A stretch of 48,481 bases of DNA from Prevotella dentasini JCM 15908 (GTDB lineage: Bacteria > Bacteroidota > Bacteroidia > Bacteroidales > Bacteroidaceae), in assembly GCF_000614065.1 (NCBI RefSeq), contig NZ_BAKG01000021.1, positions 1 to 48,481 on the forward strand, written 5' to 3'. Made by a program: the position numbers and the translations under genes. The stretch's first letter is position 1. Every line of letters starts with the position of its first letter. The notes beneath the pieces were generated by a model. It ran no database searches. It saw only the letters and a program-made list of their open reading frames with translations, and was not told where the DNA came from. Positions 17,457 to 26,487 of the stretch are shown piece by piece.

Positions 17457-19370
17457 ATGTCTTACAAGGAAATCCTTCATAAGTACTGGGGCTATCCCGA
17501 CTTCCGCGGTATTCAGCGTGAGCTGATAGAGAGTATCGGAGCCGGAAGAGACACCTTGGGACTGATGCCGACGGGCGGTGGAAAGTCGATAGCCTTTCAG
17601 GTGCCGGCATTGGCCATGGAAGGAGTGTGCATAGTCATCACACCGCTTATTTCGCTGATGAAAGATCAGGTAGACCACTTGCGGAAGCGGAGCATCCGCG
17701 CGGCTGCCATCTATTCGGGAATGTCGCGGGAGGAGGTGGTAACAACGTTGGAGAATTGCATCTTTGGCGGCATTAAGCTGCTCTATGTATCGCCCGAGCG
17801 TTTGTCCTCCGACCTGTTTCAGGCCAAGCTGAAGCATATCAAGGTAAGTTTCATCACCGTAGACGAAGCCCACTGCATCAGTCAGTGGGGGTATGACTTC
17901 CGCCCGTCTTATCTTGAGATAAACGTTGTCAGAAAGCTCATTCCCCGTGTTCCTGTCCTTGCGCTGACCGCTACGGCAACGCCGGCTGTTGTCGACGATA
18001 TACAGGAGCGGCTGTGCTTTGAGGAGAAGAATGTCTTCAGGATGAGCTTTGAGCGCAAGAACCTTACCTATGTGGTTCGGAAAACTGAAGACAAGTATGC
18101 CGAGATGGAGCATATCCTCGGCTCAGTGGAAGGATCGGCCATTGTCTACTGCCGGAGCCGGAAGCGTACCCGGGAAGTGGCTGAACTCCTGATGAAGCAG
18201 AATATATCGGCCACATGGTATCATGCCGGACTTGAGCCTGCCGTCAAAGACCAGAGACAGAACGACTGGCAAGGAGACAAAATACGCGTGATGGCGGCTA
18301 CCAATGCCTTCGGGATGGGCATTGACAAACCCGATGTGAGAATGGTCATACACGTGGATTGTCCCAGTTCGCTCGAAGCCTATTTTCAGGAAGCCGGCAG
18401 AGCCGGACGCGACGGCAACCGGGCATACGCTGTTCTGCTATTTACGGGCAACAACGACGTGCATAATCTTCGCAAACGCATCAGCGACACTTTTCCGCCC
18501 AAAGAGTATATACAGACTGTTTACGAGCATTTGGCATATTTCTATCAGGTTGGCGTAGGCAGTGGGGAAGGTGTAACGTTCGAGTTCCCGATGGATAAAT
18601 TCTGTATATCGTTCAAACATTTTCCTATTCAGGTAAATGCGGCTCTGATGATTCTTCAGAGGGCAGGCTATCTTGACTACGACGTGAATCCTGATACGAA
18701 GGCACGTATTCATTTTCTTTTGGGACGCGATGAGCTGTATCGGCTCCGCGAACAGTCGTACAACGAGAATGAGGTCATTACCTCGCTGCTCCGCAATTAC
18801 AGCGGTCTCTTCTCCAATTATTGCTATATAGACGAAAGCTATATCGCGCAGGATACGGGACTTGACCGTAATGAGGTCTATCAGATTCTGCAAAGTCTTA
18901 GCAGAAAGCGCATACTCGATTTCATACCGCGTAAGAATATACCTTTTATAACCTACCTCCGCGACCGTGAGGACGGGGAGAATATTCATCTGTCCAAGGA
19001 TGTTTATGAAGACCGGAAGCAGCGGTTCGAGGAGCGTGTGCTTGCTGTCGCCAACTATGCGCAGAACGACCGTGTTTGCCGTAGCCGTCAGCTTCTCCGA
19101 TATTTTGGTGAGAAGAAGTCTACAGACTGCCTGCATTGCGATGTCTGCCTTTCTCATTCTTCAGAGTCCAATGAGGATGTCCGCTTACGTATCCGCACGG
19201 CTATTCTTGAGCTACTTTCTGATCGTGGGAAGCATCTTATAACGGAATTGCGTAAAATTCCTACGAAAGTGATGGAAAATGAGGATGATTTGCTGGCAGA
19301 AGTGCTTGAGGGGATGGTGGCAGAAGAAGAGTTGGTGGTGGAAGGAAGTTTTGTCAGCCTTCCCGGTTGA
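17457..19370 (+). CDS. recQ: ATP-dependent DNA helicase RecQ
   Basis: The 637-residue helicase has Walker A MPTGGGKS, the DEAH box in TVDEAHCISQWGYDFR, TATATP (motif III), and motif VI in QEAGRAGRDG. The RecQ C-terminal zinc site follows: CRSRQLLRYFGEKKSTDCLHCDVC supplies four cysteines. The C-terminal 80 residues do not look like a typical HRDC domain, so this is probably the shorter of the RecQ types that Bacteroidales often carry. It unwinds DNA 3'-5' for RecJ in recombination, and the two genes appear to be co-transcribed. Confidence 0.95.
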   Translation: MSYKEILHKYWGYPDFRGIQRELIESIGAGRDTLGLMPTGGGKSIAFQVPALAMEGVCIVITPLISLMKDQVDHLRKRSIRAAAIYSGMSREEVVTTLENCIFGGIKLLYVSPERLSSDLFQAKLKHIKVSFITVDEAHCISQWGYDFRPSYLEINVVRKLIPRVPVLALTATATPAVVDDIQERLCFEEKNVFRMSFERKNLTYVVRKTEDKYAEMEHILGSVEGSAIVYCRSRKRTREVAELLMKQNISATWYHAGLEPAVKDQRQNDWQGDKIRVMAATNAFGMGIDKPDVRMVIHVDCPSSLEAYFQEAGRAGRDGNRAYAVLLFTGNNDVHNLRKRISDTFPPKEYIQTVYEHLAYFYQVGVGSGEGVTFEFPMDKFCISFKHFPIQVNAALMILQRAGYLDYDVNPDTKARIHFLLGRDELYRLREQSYNENEVITSLLRNYSGLFSNYCYIDESYIAQDTGLDRNEVYQILQSLSRKRILDFIPRKNIPFITYLRDREDGENIHLSKDVYEDRKQRFEERVLAVANYAQNDRVCRSRQLLRYFGEKKSTDCLHCDVCLSHSSESNEDVRLRIRTAILELLSDRGKHLITELRKIPTKVMENEDDLLAEVLEGMVAEEELVVEGSFVSLPG

Positions 19371-19511
19371 AAGCTATTGGTCGTCGCCTGTTCCTACGCC
19401 AAGGGCGTCATCGAGGTATAAGGAAGCAAGTCTTGTTTGAATATAAATGTGCACAATCTAAGTCTATGGTCTGTTTGATTATCCAGACTTGCATCAAATA
19501 TTAAAGGAAAA

Positions 19512-19549
19512 ATGGCTATCCGGAAGCATTTCGCTTCCGAACAGCCACG
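19512..19549 (-). terminator. Terminator hairpin between recQ and the EF-G2 gene
   Basis: CGGAAGC (19521-19527) pairs with GCTTCCG (19533-19539), and outer TGGCT/AGCCA arms extend the stem. On the minus strand it is followed by ATTTTTCC, so it best terminates the EF-G2 gene. It may act on both convergent transcripts. Confidence 0.7.
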
Positions 19550-19603
19550 ATGTTTATGTTCTCTGCCCTTCTTCATGAAGAAAAAAGTCAGTAGCGCGTT
19601 CCT

Positions 19604-21766
19604 TTATTCGTCTTCTTCCTTTAGCTCTGCCTCATGTTCGGCAATGAGTGCCTGTTGCAGGTCGTTTGGAACAAGCTCATAGCTTGCGAACTTTGTCGTG
19701 AAGCTGGCACGTCCGCCCGTTAGAGAACTAAGGGAAATGCTGTAGTTGGACAATTCCTTCAGAGGAATCTTTGCCTGTAGCTTCTGATAGCCAGCCTCCG
19801 AGTCCATACCCATAATCATGGCACGTCGGCCCTGCAAGTCGCTCATCACGTCTCCCATGTAGTCGCCGGGCACATAGACCTCGAGGTCGTAGATAGGTTC
19901 GAGAATCTTCGGACCGGCAGCCTTGAACGCATCAGAGAAAGCGTGTCGGGCTGCAAGTGTGAATGAGAGCTCGTTGGAGTCGACCGGGTGCATCTTTCCG
20001 TCAAAGACAATAACACGCACATCACGGGCATAGCTGCCTGTCAGCGGGCCGCGTTCCATGCAGTCCATGACACCTTTCAGGATGGCAGGCATAAATCGGG
20101 TATCAATGGCACCACCTACGACGGAGTTTATGAAAACGAGCTTACCGCCCCAAGGCATGTCGCGCTCTTCGCGTCCCTTTATATTCATCTTAAACTCCTG
20201 ACCGTTGAACTTGTAAACGGTCGGGTCGGGCATACCTTCTGCATAAGGTTCTACAATCAGGTGGACTTCACCGAATTGTCCTGCTCCACCGCTCTGTTTC
20301 TTATGTCGGTATTCAGCTTTTGCCTGCTTGGTAATCGTCTCACGGTATGGAATCCTCGGGTCTTTGTAGACTACCTGTAGTTTCTCGTTATTCTCCAGAC
20401 GCCACTTCAGCGTGCGGAGGTGGAACTCACCCTGTCCGTGAACGATAATCTGCTTCAGCTCTTTGCTTTGCTCTACTACCCATGTCGGGTCTTCCTGACG
20501 CATCTTCAGGAGAGCGGCCATCAGTTTCTCGGTGTCCTGTGAGTTGGTTGATTCAATGGCACGTGAATATTTAGAGTTCGGATATTTGATGAAGTCGAAG
20601 TGCTGTTCCACGCCCTTGCCGTTCAGTGTGTTTCCTGTCTTAACGTCTTTCAGCTTTACGGTACAGCCCAAGTCGCCGGCGTTAAGTTGGTCTACAGGGA
20701 TGCGGTTGGCACCTGCACAAGCGTAAATCTGTCCGATACGCTCCTTGGAACCGCGGTCAGAGTTGGTCAAATCGTCGCCCGGCTTGATACATCCGCTCAT
20801 TACCTTGAAGTAGCTGACCTCGCCGATGTGAGGCTCCATGCCGGTCTTGAAGAAGTAGACAGACTCTGGCCCGTTGCTGTCGGGAGCAACTTCCTCGCCG
20901 CGTGTATTGTGAATCTTCGGCATTTCGTCTACGAAAGGAACGACGTTGCCAAGGAACTCCATCAGTCGGCGCACGCCCATATCTTTGCCTGCACAGACGC
21001 AGAAGACGGGGAACATGGAACGGGCAGCCAACCCCTTGCGGATGCCTTCGCGCATCTCGTCTTCGGTCAGAGTTTCCGATTCGAAGAATTTCTCCATCAG
21101 GTTTTCGTCGTTCTCTGCAGCAGCCTCAACCAGAATTTTATGAAGCTCCATGGCCTTGTCCATCTGGTCTGCCGGAATATCCTCAATAATCGGACTGCCA
21201 CCCTCGGCCTTCCATGTGTATTTCTTCATCAGGAGCACGTCAATCAGCGCATTGAATCCTGCACCTGTCTCAATGGGATATTGAATCTCCACGCACTTGG
21301 AACCATAGATTTCCTTCATGCTGTTGATGACATTGTCATAGTCGCATTTGTCTGAATCAAGCTGGTTGATTAGGAAGATAACCGGCTTCTTCAGCTTCTC
21401 TGTGTATCGGAAGTTGTTCTGTGTGCCAACTTCGGGACCATATTGTCCATTGATGAGGATTACAGCCTCGTCGGTAACGTTCAATGCCGTAATGGCACCA
21501 CCCACGAAGTCGTCGCTTCCCGGACAATCGATAATATTAAGTTTCTTATTGTTCCACTCTACATGAAAAACGGTAGGAAATACTGAGTAGCCATATTCCT
21601 GCTCTACCGGGAAATAGTCGCTGACGGTGTTCTTTGCTTCTACCGTACCGCGTCGTTTGATGATACCTGCACCGTACAACATACTTTCGGCAAGAGTCGT
21701 CTTGCCGCTACCCGCACTGCCAAGCAATGCGATGTTTTTGATTTCGTTTGTCTGATATACCCTCAT
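19604..21766 (-). CDS. EF-G2-type elongation factor G paralogue
   Basis: The 720-residue protein has full EF-G architecture: G domain (1-280), domain II, domains III-V and a GGAGQFGEV segment in domain IV. Its G motifs are altered. The P-loop is GSAGSGKTT (16-24), the switch I RGITI of EF-G is replaced by YGYSV (58-62), and DTPGH of G3 is DCPGS (80-84), so the catalytic histidine is a serine. G4 reads NQLD instead of NKMD. This is the Bacteroidales EF-G2 family. In Bacteroides thetaiotaomicron an EF-G2 has been reported to support translocation without GTP hydrolysis during starvation (recalled, not checked here). It is transcribed convergently to recQ. The start at 21766 fits the conserved N terminus. 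Confidence 0.9.
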   Translation of the reverse strand: MRVYQTNEIKNIALLGSAGSGKTTLAESMLYGAGIIKRRGTVEAKNTVSDYFPVEQEYGYSVFPTVFHVEWNNKKLNIIDCPGSDDFVGGAITALNVTDEAVILINGQYGPEVGTQNNFRYTEKLKKPVIFLINQLDSDKCDYDNVINSMKEIYGSKCVEIQYPIETGAGFNALIDVLLMKKYTWKAEGGSPIIEDIPADQMDKAMELHKILVEAAAENDENLMEKFFESETLTEDEMREGIRKGLAARSMFPVFCVCAGKDMGVRRLMEFLGNVVPFVDEMPKIHNTRGEEVAPDSNGPESVYFFKTGMEPHIGEVSYFKVMSGCIKPGDDLTNSDRGSKERIGQIYACAGANRIPVDQLNAGDLGCTVKLKDVKTGNTLNGKGVEQHFDFIKYPNSKYSRAIESTNSQDTEKLMAALLKMRQEDPTWVVEQSKELKQIIVHGQGEFHLRTLKWRLENNEKLQVVYKDPRIPYRETITKQAKAEYRHKKQSGGAGQFGEVHLIVEPYAEGMPDPTVYKFNGQEFKMNIKGREERDMPWGGKLVFINSVVGGAIDTRFMPAILKGVMDCMERGPLTGSYARDVRVIVFDGKMHPVDSNELSFTLAARHAFSDAFKAAGPKILEPIYDLEVYVPGDYMGDVMSDLQGRRAMIMGMDSEAGYQKLQAKIPLKELSNYSISLSSLTGGRASFTTKFASYELVPNDLQQALIAEHEAELKEEDE

Positions 21767-22154
21767 ATCCAGATAGATTTAAGCTGTTAGTAATATAAGT
21801 TTCTTATTTCATGGTGATAGGCCTGTGCCTGTCATTTCCGAAGTCTAAGTTACGGCTTTTCATTGATACTGCCAAAACATTTTGCAGGAAACTCGTTTCC
21901 TTTTAAAACAAATTAGTAAATTTGCACAGCTTAGAGGAAAAATGGTCTCTTACACCTCTTTTATATAATAGTGGGTGAAAAGGGGATTGTTTCAACTCGA
22001 ATAACTTAACGGCACTTTCAAGCAATAATAAAGTGAAATGTGTTAAAGTGAAGTAAATTTATAAGCTATAGTGTTTGATATATAACAGTTTTAGGATAGT
22101 TGTACTTTCTCCTTGGAAAAGGTGCTTTAATTTATCTCTTTAGATTTTATAGCT
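21767..22154. other. Intergenic region upstream of hemW and the EF-G2 gene
   Basis: This 388-base A/T-rich stretch separates divergent genes. TAAATTTG at 21917-21924 matches the -7 consensus on the plus strand, which would give hemW a leader of about 220 bases. I see no tRNA, repeat or convincing small ORF, apart from an eight-codon frame at 21942 that I do not trust. Confidence 0.4.
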
Positions 22155-23317
22155 ATGTCAGGTCTTTACCTTCATATCCCGTTTTGTGCCAGTCGCTGTA
22201 TTTATTGCGGCTTCTATTCTACTCTTCCTCCCAAAAGTAGGAAAGGAGAAGCAATGGTGGACGACTATGTAGAGGCACTTTGCCAAGAAATGGAACTGCG
22301 AAAAGACTATCTGAAGGAACCGCTGACAACCATCTATCTGGGAGGGGGCACGCCTTCGCAGCTGTCTGTCCGTCATTTGGAACAGCTCTTTTCTGCTGTC
22401 CGCAGCACGCTTCCCATGCCGGAAAATGGTTTTGGGGAAATGGAAATAACGTTGGAATGTAATCCCGACGACGTTACGGAAGAATATGCCCGCCAGCTTG
22501 GCCATCTTCCTGTCAACCGCGTGTCGATGGGTGCACAGACCTTTTCCGACGAACGGCTGCGTTTTCTTCACCGGCGACATACGGCTGGAGAGGTTGCCCT
22601 TGCCGTAGAGCGTTTACGGAAGAATGGTATCCGGAATATATCGGTCGACCTGATGTTTGGCTTCCCCAACGAGACCATTGCCGAATGGCAGACCGATATA
22701 GATTACATCCTGCAACTCGGAATTGAGCATATCTCTGCTTATAGTCTGATGTACGAAGAGGGCACGCCTCTTTATCGGCTGCTTGAGAAAGGGGAAGTGA
22801 AGGAAACGGACGAGGAACTTTACCGGCAGATGTACGACCTGCTTATTGACCGGCTTGCCGTGGCAGGATTTGAACAATATGAAATCAGCAACTTTGCCCG
22901 GCTCACGCAACAAGGCAAACCTTCTGCTTTCCGTTCCCGGCACAACAGTTCCTATTGGCATAATGTTCCCTATATGGGCGTCGGGGCGTCGGCCCACTCC
23001 TACAATATCCATTCCCGTCAGTGAATATTGCCAGCCTGCAAGCATACGTCTCTGCTATTAATAGCGGTGAACTGCCCTGTGAGACGGAGGAGATTTCTGC
23101 CGATACGCATTACAACGACATGGTTACGACTGCACTTCGCACCCGTGAGGGCATTTCTCTTGAATCGCTGACAGCCGGGCAGCGAGACCATCTTCTGCAT
23201 GCAGCCCAGCTTTATATTTCGCGTAGCCTGTTGGTTCGGGAGGGCGATTATGTCAGACTGACACGCAATGGTATCTATATCAGCGACAGCATCATGAGCG
23301 ACCTGATGAAAGTGTGA
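22155..23317 (+). pseudogene. hemW: Radical SAM heme chaperone HemW (coproporphyrinogen oxidase-like), frameshifted
   Basis: The joined product of about 387 residues begins GLYLHIPFCASRCIYCGFYS, the CxxxCxxC radical-SAM cluster motif. It continues with YLGGGTPSQLS and ECNPDDVTEEY, then VNRVSMGAQTF. The first frame ends at a TGA (23022-23024) after SYNIHSRQ, and the second resumes NIASLQAYVSAINSGEL and runs to 23317. Restoring one G (TGGAAT for TGAAT) yields SRQWNIASL, as in relatives. HemW-type proteins handle heme insertion in respiratory enzymes, and they are often annotated as oxygen-independent coproporphyrinogen oxidase. The break is probably a sequencing error. Confidence 0.88.
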
Positions 23318-23385
23318 AGCTATTAAAATTCATAATTCACAATTTATAATTTTACATTCAAGACTTCTAATTAAATATTCCAATT

Positions 23386-23730
23386 ATGACCGAACAAGAA
23401 TTTGAGAAACTCTGGAAAGAGAACCGAGAGAAGATACTTGCCAACGACAGCGAGTATCAGCGCATAGCCCGAAGCTATTCAGGTTGGGGATGGATAGACT
23501 ACCTTGTCTTTATCGGAGGCTTTGTCATCTGTGAGAATTTCACGCAAACGTTGTTCAAGAGCATTGTCCTGCAATATTTGCTTGCCATCGTGGGCATGGT
23601 CGTGGTGTGGATTGGCTACCGCTTCATTAAAAGCCTGACAGGAGGGAAACAGACTTTAGAAAGTGTAGAGAAGGAAATTAAGGAACGCTATAAGAAAACT
23701 TTGCATTTTAACTTTTCAGAGAAAAAGTAA
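23386..23730 (+). CDS. Small two-pass membrane protein of unknown function
   Basis: 114 residues: a charged N-terminal helix (EQEFEKLWKENREKILAND), two hydrophobic segments at about 45-62 (YLVFIGGFVICENF) and 65-86 (IVLQYLLAIVGMVVVWIGYRF), and a lysine-rich C-terminal helix (ESVEKEIKERYKK). This looks like a helical hairpin in the inner membrane with both ends cytoplasmic. It follows hemW by 68 bases on the same strand. I do not recognise a family. Confidence 0.7.
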   Translation: MTEQEFEKLWKENREKILANDSEYQRIARSYSGWGWIDYLVFIGGFVICENFTQTLFKSIVLQYLLAIVGMVVVWIGYRFIKSLTGGKQTLESVEKEIKERYKKTLHFNFSEKK

Positions 23731-23956
23731 CAGGATTTTTTGTTATCGGTTGTCTGTTGTTTGCAATTAATACTTATCGTCCCCTTTTTTTGATAGATTT
23801 CTTTTAAAAATCGGTGTTTTTGAAAATTTTAACAAAAAAAAACTCGCGTATTGTTTTTTATTTGTTAACTTGCGCCCGATAATAAAAGTTTAGTGCGTGA
23901 GAAAACGAAACCGCTCCGCATGAAGACTATAATAACCTTGGTTTCTATGTATCACT

Positions 23957-26020
23957 ATGGTCAAAAAACTATCTTTTTTAGTTGCTATGCTTTCGTTCGT
24001 GTCTGTGTCATGGGCGCAAGTAAATGTGCCGAAAGCTCGGGTACTGGAGAGCGCAAAGGCTCAGAAGAAACTCGTTCCTATGAGGAGCCCTTCCAAGGCA
24101 CCGTCTGATTATGGCACGGTAGAGGTTGTCATGATGGAGGACTTCTCCAAGCTGACGACAGGTTCTGTGGGTGCTCCCGACATGGATTCTCAGTTAAACG
24201 ATGAGGAACTTTATCCGTATCCAGTATGGATGAACATAAAGCCGGAATACACTGTACTTCCGCAATGGGGCGGACATTGTGTTTTCTCTGCCGGTGGATC
24301 AATTTGTATTTCAGCAGAAGAATATGAAGGTGGAAATCTGAATACTCCGATGCTTGATGCTTCTAAATACGACGGCGTCGTATTCGTAGAGTTCAGAGTT
24401 CGTACAGATAACGATAAGGTGTCCCAAAACATGATTGTTGAGGCGGCCGAAACCTATAATATGCAGCCAAGCTGGAAAACGTTGGGATCTTATGTGTTGC
24501 CCGACATTACAGACGAATGGCAGACCATGACGGCAATGTTCTATGGAGCTGAGCATTATACGATGTTCAACTTCCCGGTTCTAAGAAGATATCAGGGAGA
24601 CGAGCTGGAGCCTATCTATTTCGACTACGTAAAGGTATATCAGGTTAAGCCTTATGTGAACATGCCTACAGCATTGCCTCATACCAACTATAAGGGGACA
24701 AGTTTCAATGCTAATTGGACAAAGATAAAAGATGCTGAATCGTATCTGCTGAACGTATATTCTGTTAAGATAAACGAAGAGATGCAGTCGGCTGACACTA
24801 CATATCTTTATAAGGATCAAGCCGTAAATGATACTACCTTCACCGTGGAAAACGCTGTTTCCGGCGAAACTTATTACTATGAAGTACGCGCGGTTAAAGA
24901 TGGTCATCAGTCGTTCATGTCGCCTGCAATGGAAGTATTCGACCTCGTTGTTCCCGAACTTGGGGAGAGTACTATAAAAGACGGTAAATATACAGCTACG
25001 TGGAATGCAGTTCCAACGGCAGAAAGATATAACTATATCGCCTACCATGAGCGCGAGGCTACCGCTAATGGCGAATTTGTCATTACGAATGAAGACTTTA
25101 CGGGCGTAAAGGATGCTGAAGGCAATCTTACGGGATGGACCGTCGAAGAGCCAAGCCAGCAAAGTTATGATGACTTCTATATGAAGGAAGTGAATCAGGC
25201 AGGATGGCATGTGAAGCAAGGTGCACCTTATACCGACTTCATGTGTGTGGACGGATGGCAGTATATTTTTGGCCATAAGGATGCCGGTCTTATTTCGCCG
25301 GAACTCGACCTTTCAAAGGATAATGGAAAAGTAAACCTCAGCGTGAGACTCTACGGAGTTATTGCTGAAGGCTATGACCAGCCGTATCAGACGGAATGTG
25401 CAGTGGCTCTCTTTAACTTTAATGAAGAGAAGGGCGACTTTGATCAGGCTGAGTTGGTTTATCCTAAGGATGTAAAGCCGGAATGGAAGACCTTCAACGT
25501 GGAGCTTACCAAGGGTAGCAAGCGTTCTGTCATCGGTATATATGCCGTAAACGGACCAGAAAACCTCTATATAGACGATGTGAAGATTACTCAGAATTAC
25601 AATGCAGGCGATACCTTTAAGGATCCGTTCTTGTTCCAGCGTTTTATAGAAGGTACAAGTCTGGAAGTCAATCTGCCGGGAAAGACGTCGGGAAACAAAG
25701 TCTATCACAGAATAAATGCCGCTAAGTCGAATAGTAGCAGAGGACTTAAGGAGACCGACTATAGCGAGATGAAATACGTCGGCAAGAGTGATGTTGTGTC
25801 TTCAGTTGCCAACGTGAGTCTTTCTAAGGCTACCGTTCAGTTGGTTGACGGCAATGTGATTGTCAATAACGCCGATGGCGAGAATGTAAGCATTTACAGA
25901 CTCGACGGAACACTTGTCTATAGCAACAACAGCGGTTCCAAGAATATCACGGCTGCTATGCCTTGCAACGGTGCTTACATCGTTAAGGTGGGTAATAAGT
26001 CTGTCAAGCTGGTTTACTAA
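23957..26020 (+). CDS. Large secreted adhesin-like protein with type IX-style C-terminal domain
   Basis: The 687-residue protein starts with a signal peptide (KKLSFLVAMLSFVSVSWAQ). A jelly-roll, choice-of-anchor-J or cleaved-adhesin-like module covers about 55-230. It is followed by a fibronectin type III-like stretch (about 235-330) with ADTTYLYKDQAVNDTTFTV, and a second jelly-roll (about 360-560) with GWTVEEPSQQSYDDFYMKE. The last 75 residues, ENVSIYRLDGTLVYSNN...GAYIVKVGNKSVKLVY, form a type A sorting domain, so export and surface attachment by the type IX system is expected. It is the first of three such genes in a row. The ligand or substrate is unknown. The start at 23957 sits directly before the signal peptide. 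Confidence 0.82.
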   Translation: MVKKLSFLVAMLSFVSVSWAQVNVPKARVLESAKAQKKLVPMRSPSKAPSDYGTVEVVMMEDFSKLTTGSVGAPDMDSQLNDEELYPYPVWMNIKPEYTVLPQWGGHCVFSAGGSICISAEEYEGGNLNTPMLDASKYDGVVFVEFRVRTDNDKVSQNMIVEAAETYNMQPSWKTLGSYVLPDITDEWQTMTAMFYGAEHYTMFNFPVLRRYQGDELEPIYFDYVKVYQVKPYVNMPTALPHTNYKGTSFNANWTKIKDAESYLLNVYSVKINEEMQSADTTYLYKDQAVNDTTFTVENAVSGETYYYEVRAVKDGHQSFMSPAMEVFDLVVPELGESTIKDGKYTATWNAVPTAERYNYIAYHEREATANGEFVITNEDFTGVKDAEGNLTGWTVEEPSQQSYDDFYMKEVNQAGWHVKQGAPYTDFMCVDGWQYIFGHKDAGLISPELDLSKDNGKVNLSVRLYGVIAEGYDQPYQTECAVALFNFNEEKGDFDQAELVYPKDVKPEWKTFNVELTKGSKRSVIGIYAVNGPENLYIDDVKITQNYNAGDTFKDPFLFQRFIEGTSLEVNLPGKTSGNKVYHRINAAKSNSSRGLKETDYSEMKYVGKSDVVSSVANVSLSKATVQLVDGNVIVNNADGENVSIYRLDGTLVYSNNSGSKNITAAMPCNGAYIVKVGNKSVKLVY

Positions 26021-26116
26021 TAATCAGTAAGCAGAGAACTTTTCTTTAGAAAAGCCGAAGAGTATTTCTCTGAAAGTTTAAGACCTTTCTTTCAGAGGAC
26101 TCTGAATCATCCTTCA

Positions 26117-26182
26117 AAAAGCTCGCGGGCTTTCTGCGAAAAGTCGGCGAGCAATTCAGAAAAAGCTCGCGAGCTTTTGAGG
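26117..26182. repeat. Three-unit array of 22-bp palindromic repeats (array 2)
   Basis: Units start at 26117, 26139 and 26161, again an exact 22-bp period. The cores are AAAAGCTCGCGGGC, AAAAGTCGGCGAGC and AAAAGCTCGCGAGC, and the last unit contains a perfect 18-bp palindrome. Compared with array 1 (3410-3475) the outer T-A pair of the palindrome is a C-G pair, so both sides changed together. Confidence 0.85.
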
Positions 26183-26240
26183 GAGATTTTGGATACTATG
26201 TAATTTCTATCACCAATTATGCAGGCTCACCTGCCCATAT

Positions 26241-26273
26241 CGTACCCGTAAAAACATGAAAAATCAGGGTACG
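26241..26273. repeat. Short inverted repeat CGTACCC/GGGTACG
   Basis: CGTACCC (26241-26247) and GGGTACG (26267-26273) around a 19-base spacer, between the 22-bp array and the terminal-inverted-repeat element. It is probably part of the same repeat-rich intergenic block. Confidence 0.5.
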
Positions 26274-26295
26274 GGGGAGGCTCGGGAAATACATA

Positions 26296-26385
26296 CGGTT
26301 AGCGGAAAATTTCTAACCGTATATAAATTTACGGGGAAGCGGTTAGAAAAATATTTCTATACGTATATAAATTTTCCGCTAACCG
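26296..26385. repeat. 90-bp element with 15-bp terminal inverted repeats
   Basis: CGGTTAGCGGAAAAT (26296-26310) and its perfect complement ATTTTCCGCTAACCG (26371-26385) bound an interior containing CCGTATATAAATTTACGG and a GGTTAGAAAAATATTTC string. The copy at the window end carries the same interior in reverse orientation, and the window start has one end of it. The layout is that of a miniature inverted-repeat element or large REP sequence. No coding capacity. Confidence 0.8.
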
Positions 26386-26487
26386 CAAACAGTTTTCCTA
26401 TGGTCTGAATCCGGCTTGCTTCTGCCGGTAAACGGCTTTGCAAAGATTGGTTGTCCTATATCGAATTCACGTTAAATCATAAAGAAT

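Noticed and set aside
19394..19576. Minus-strand 60-codon frame between recQ and the EF-G2 gene
   Set aside because: It contains the terminator hairpin and has no coding signature.
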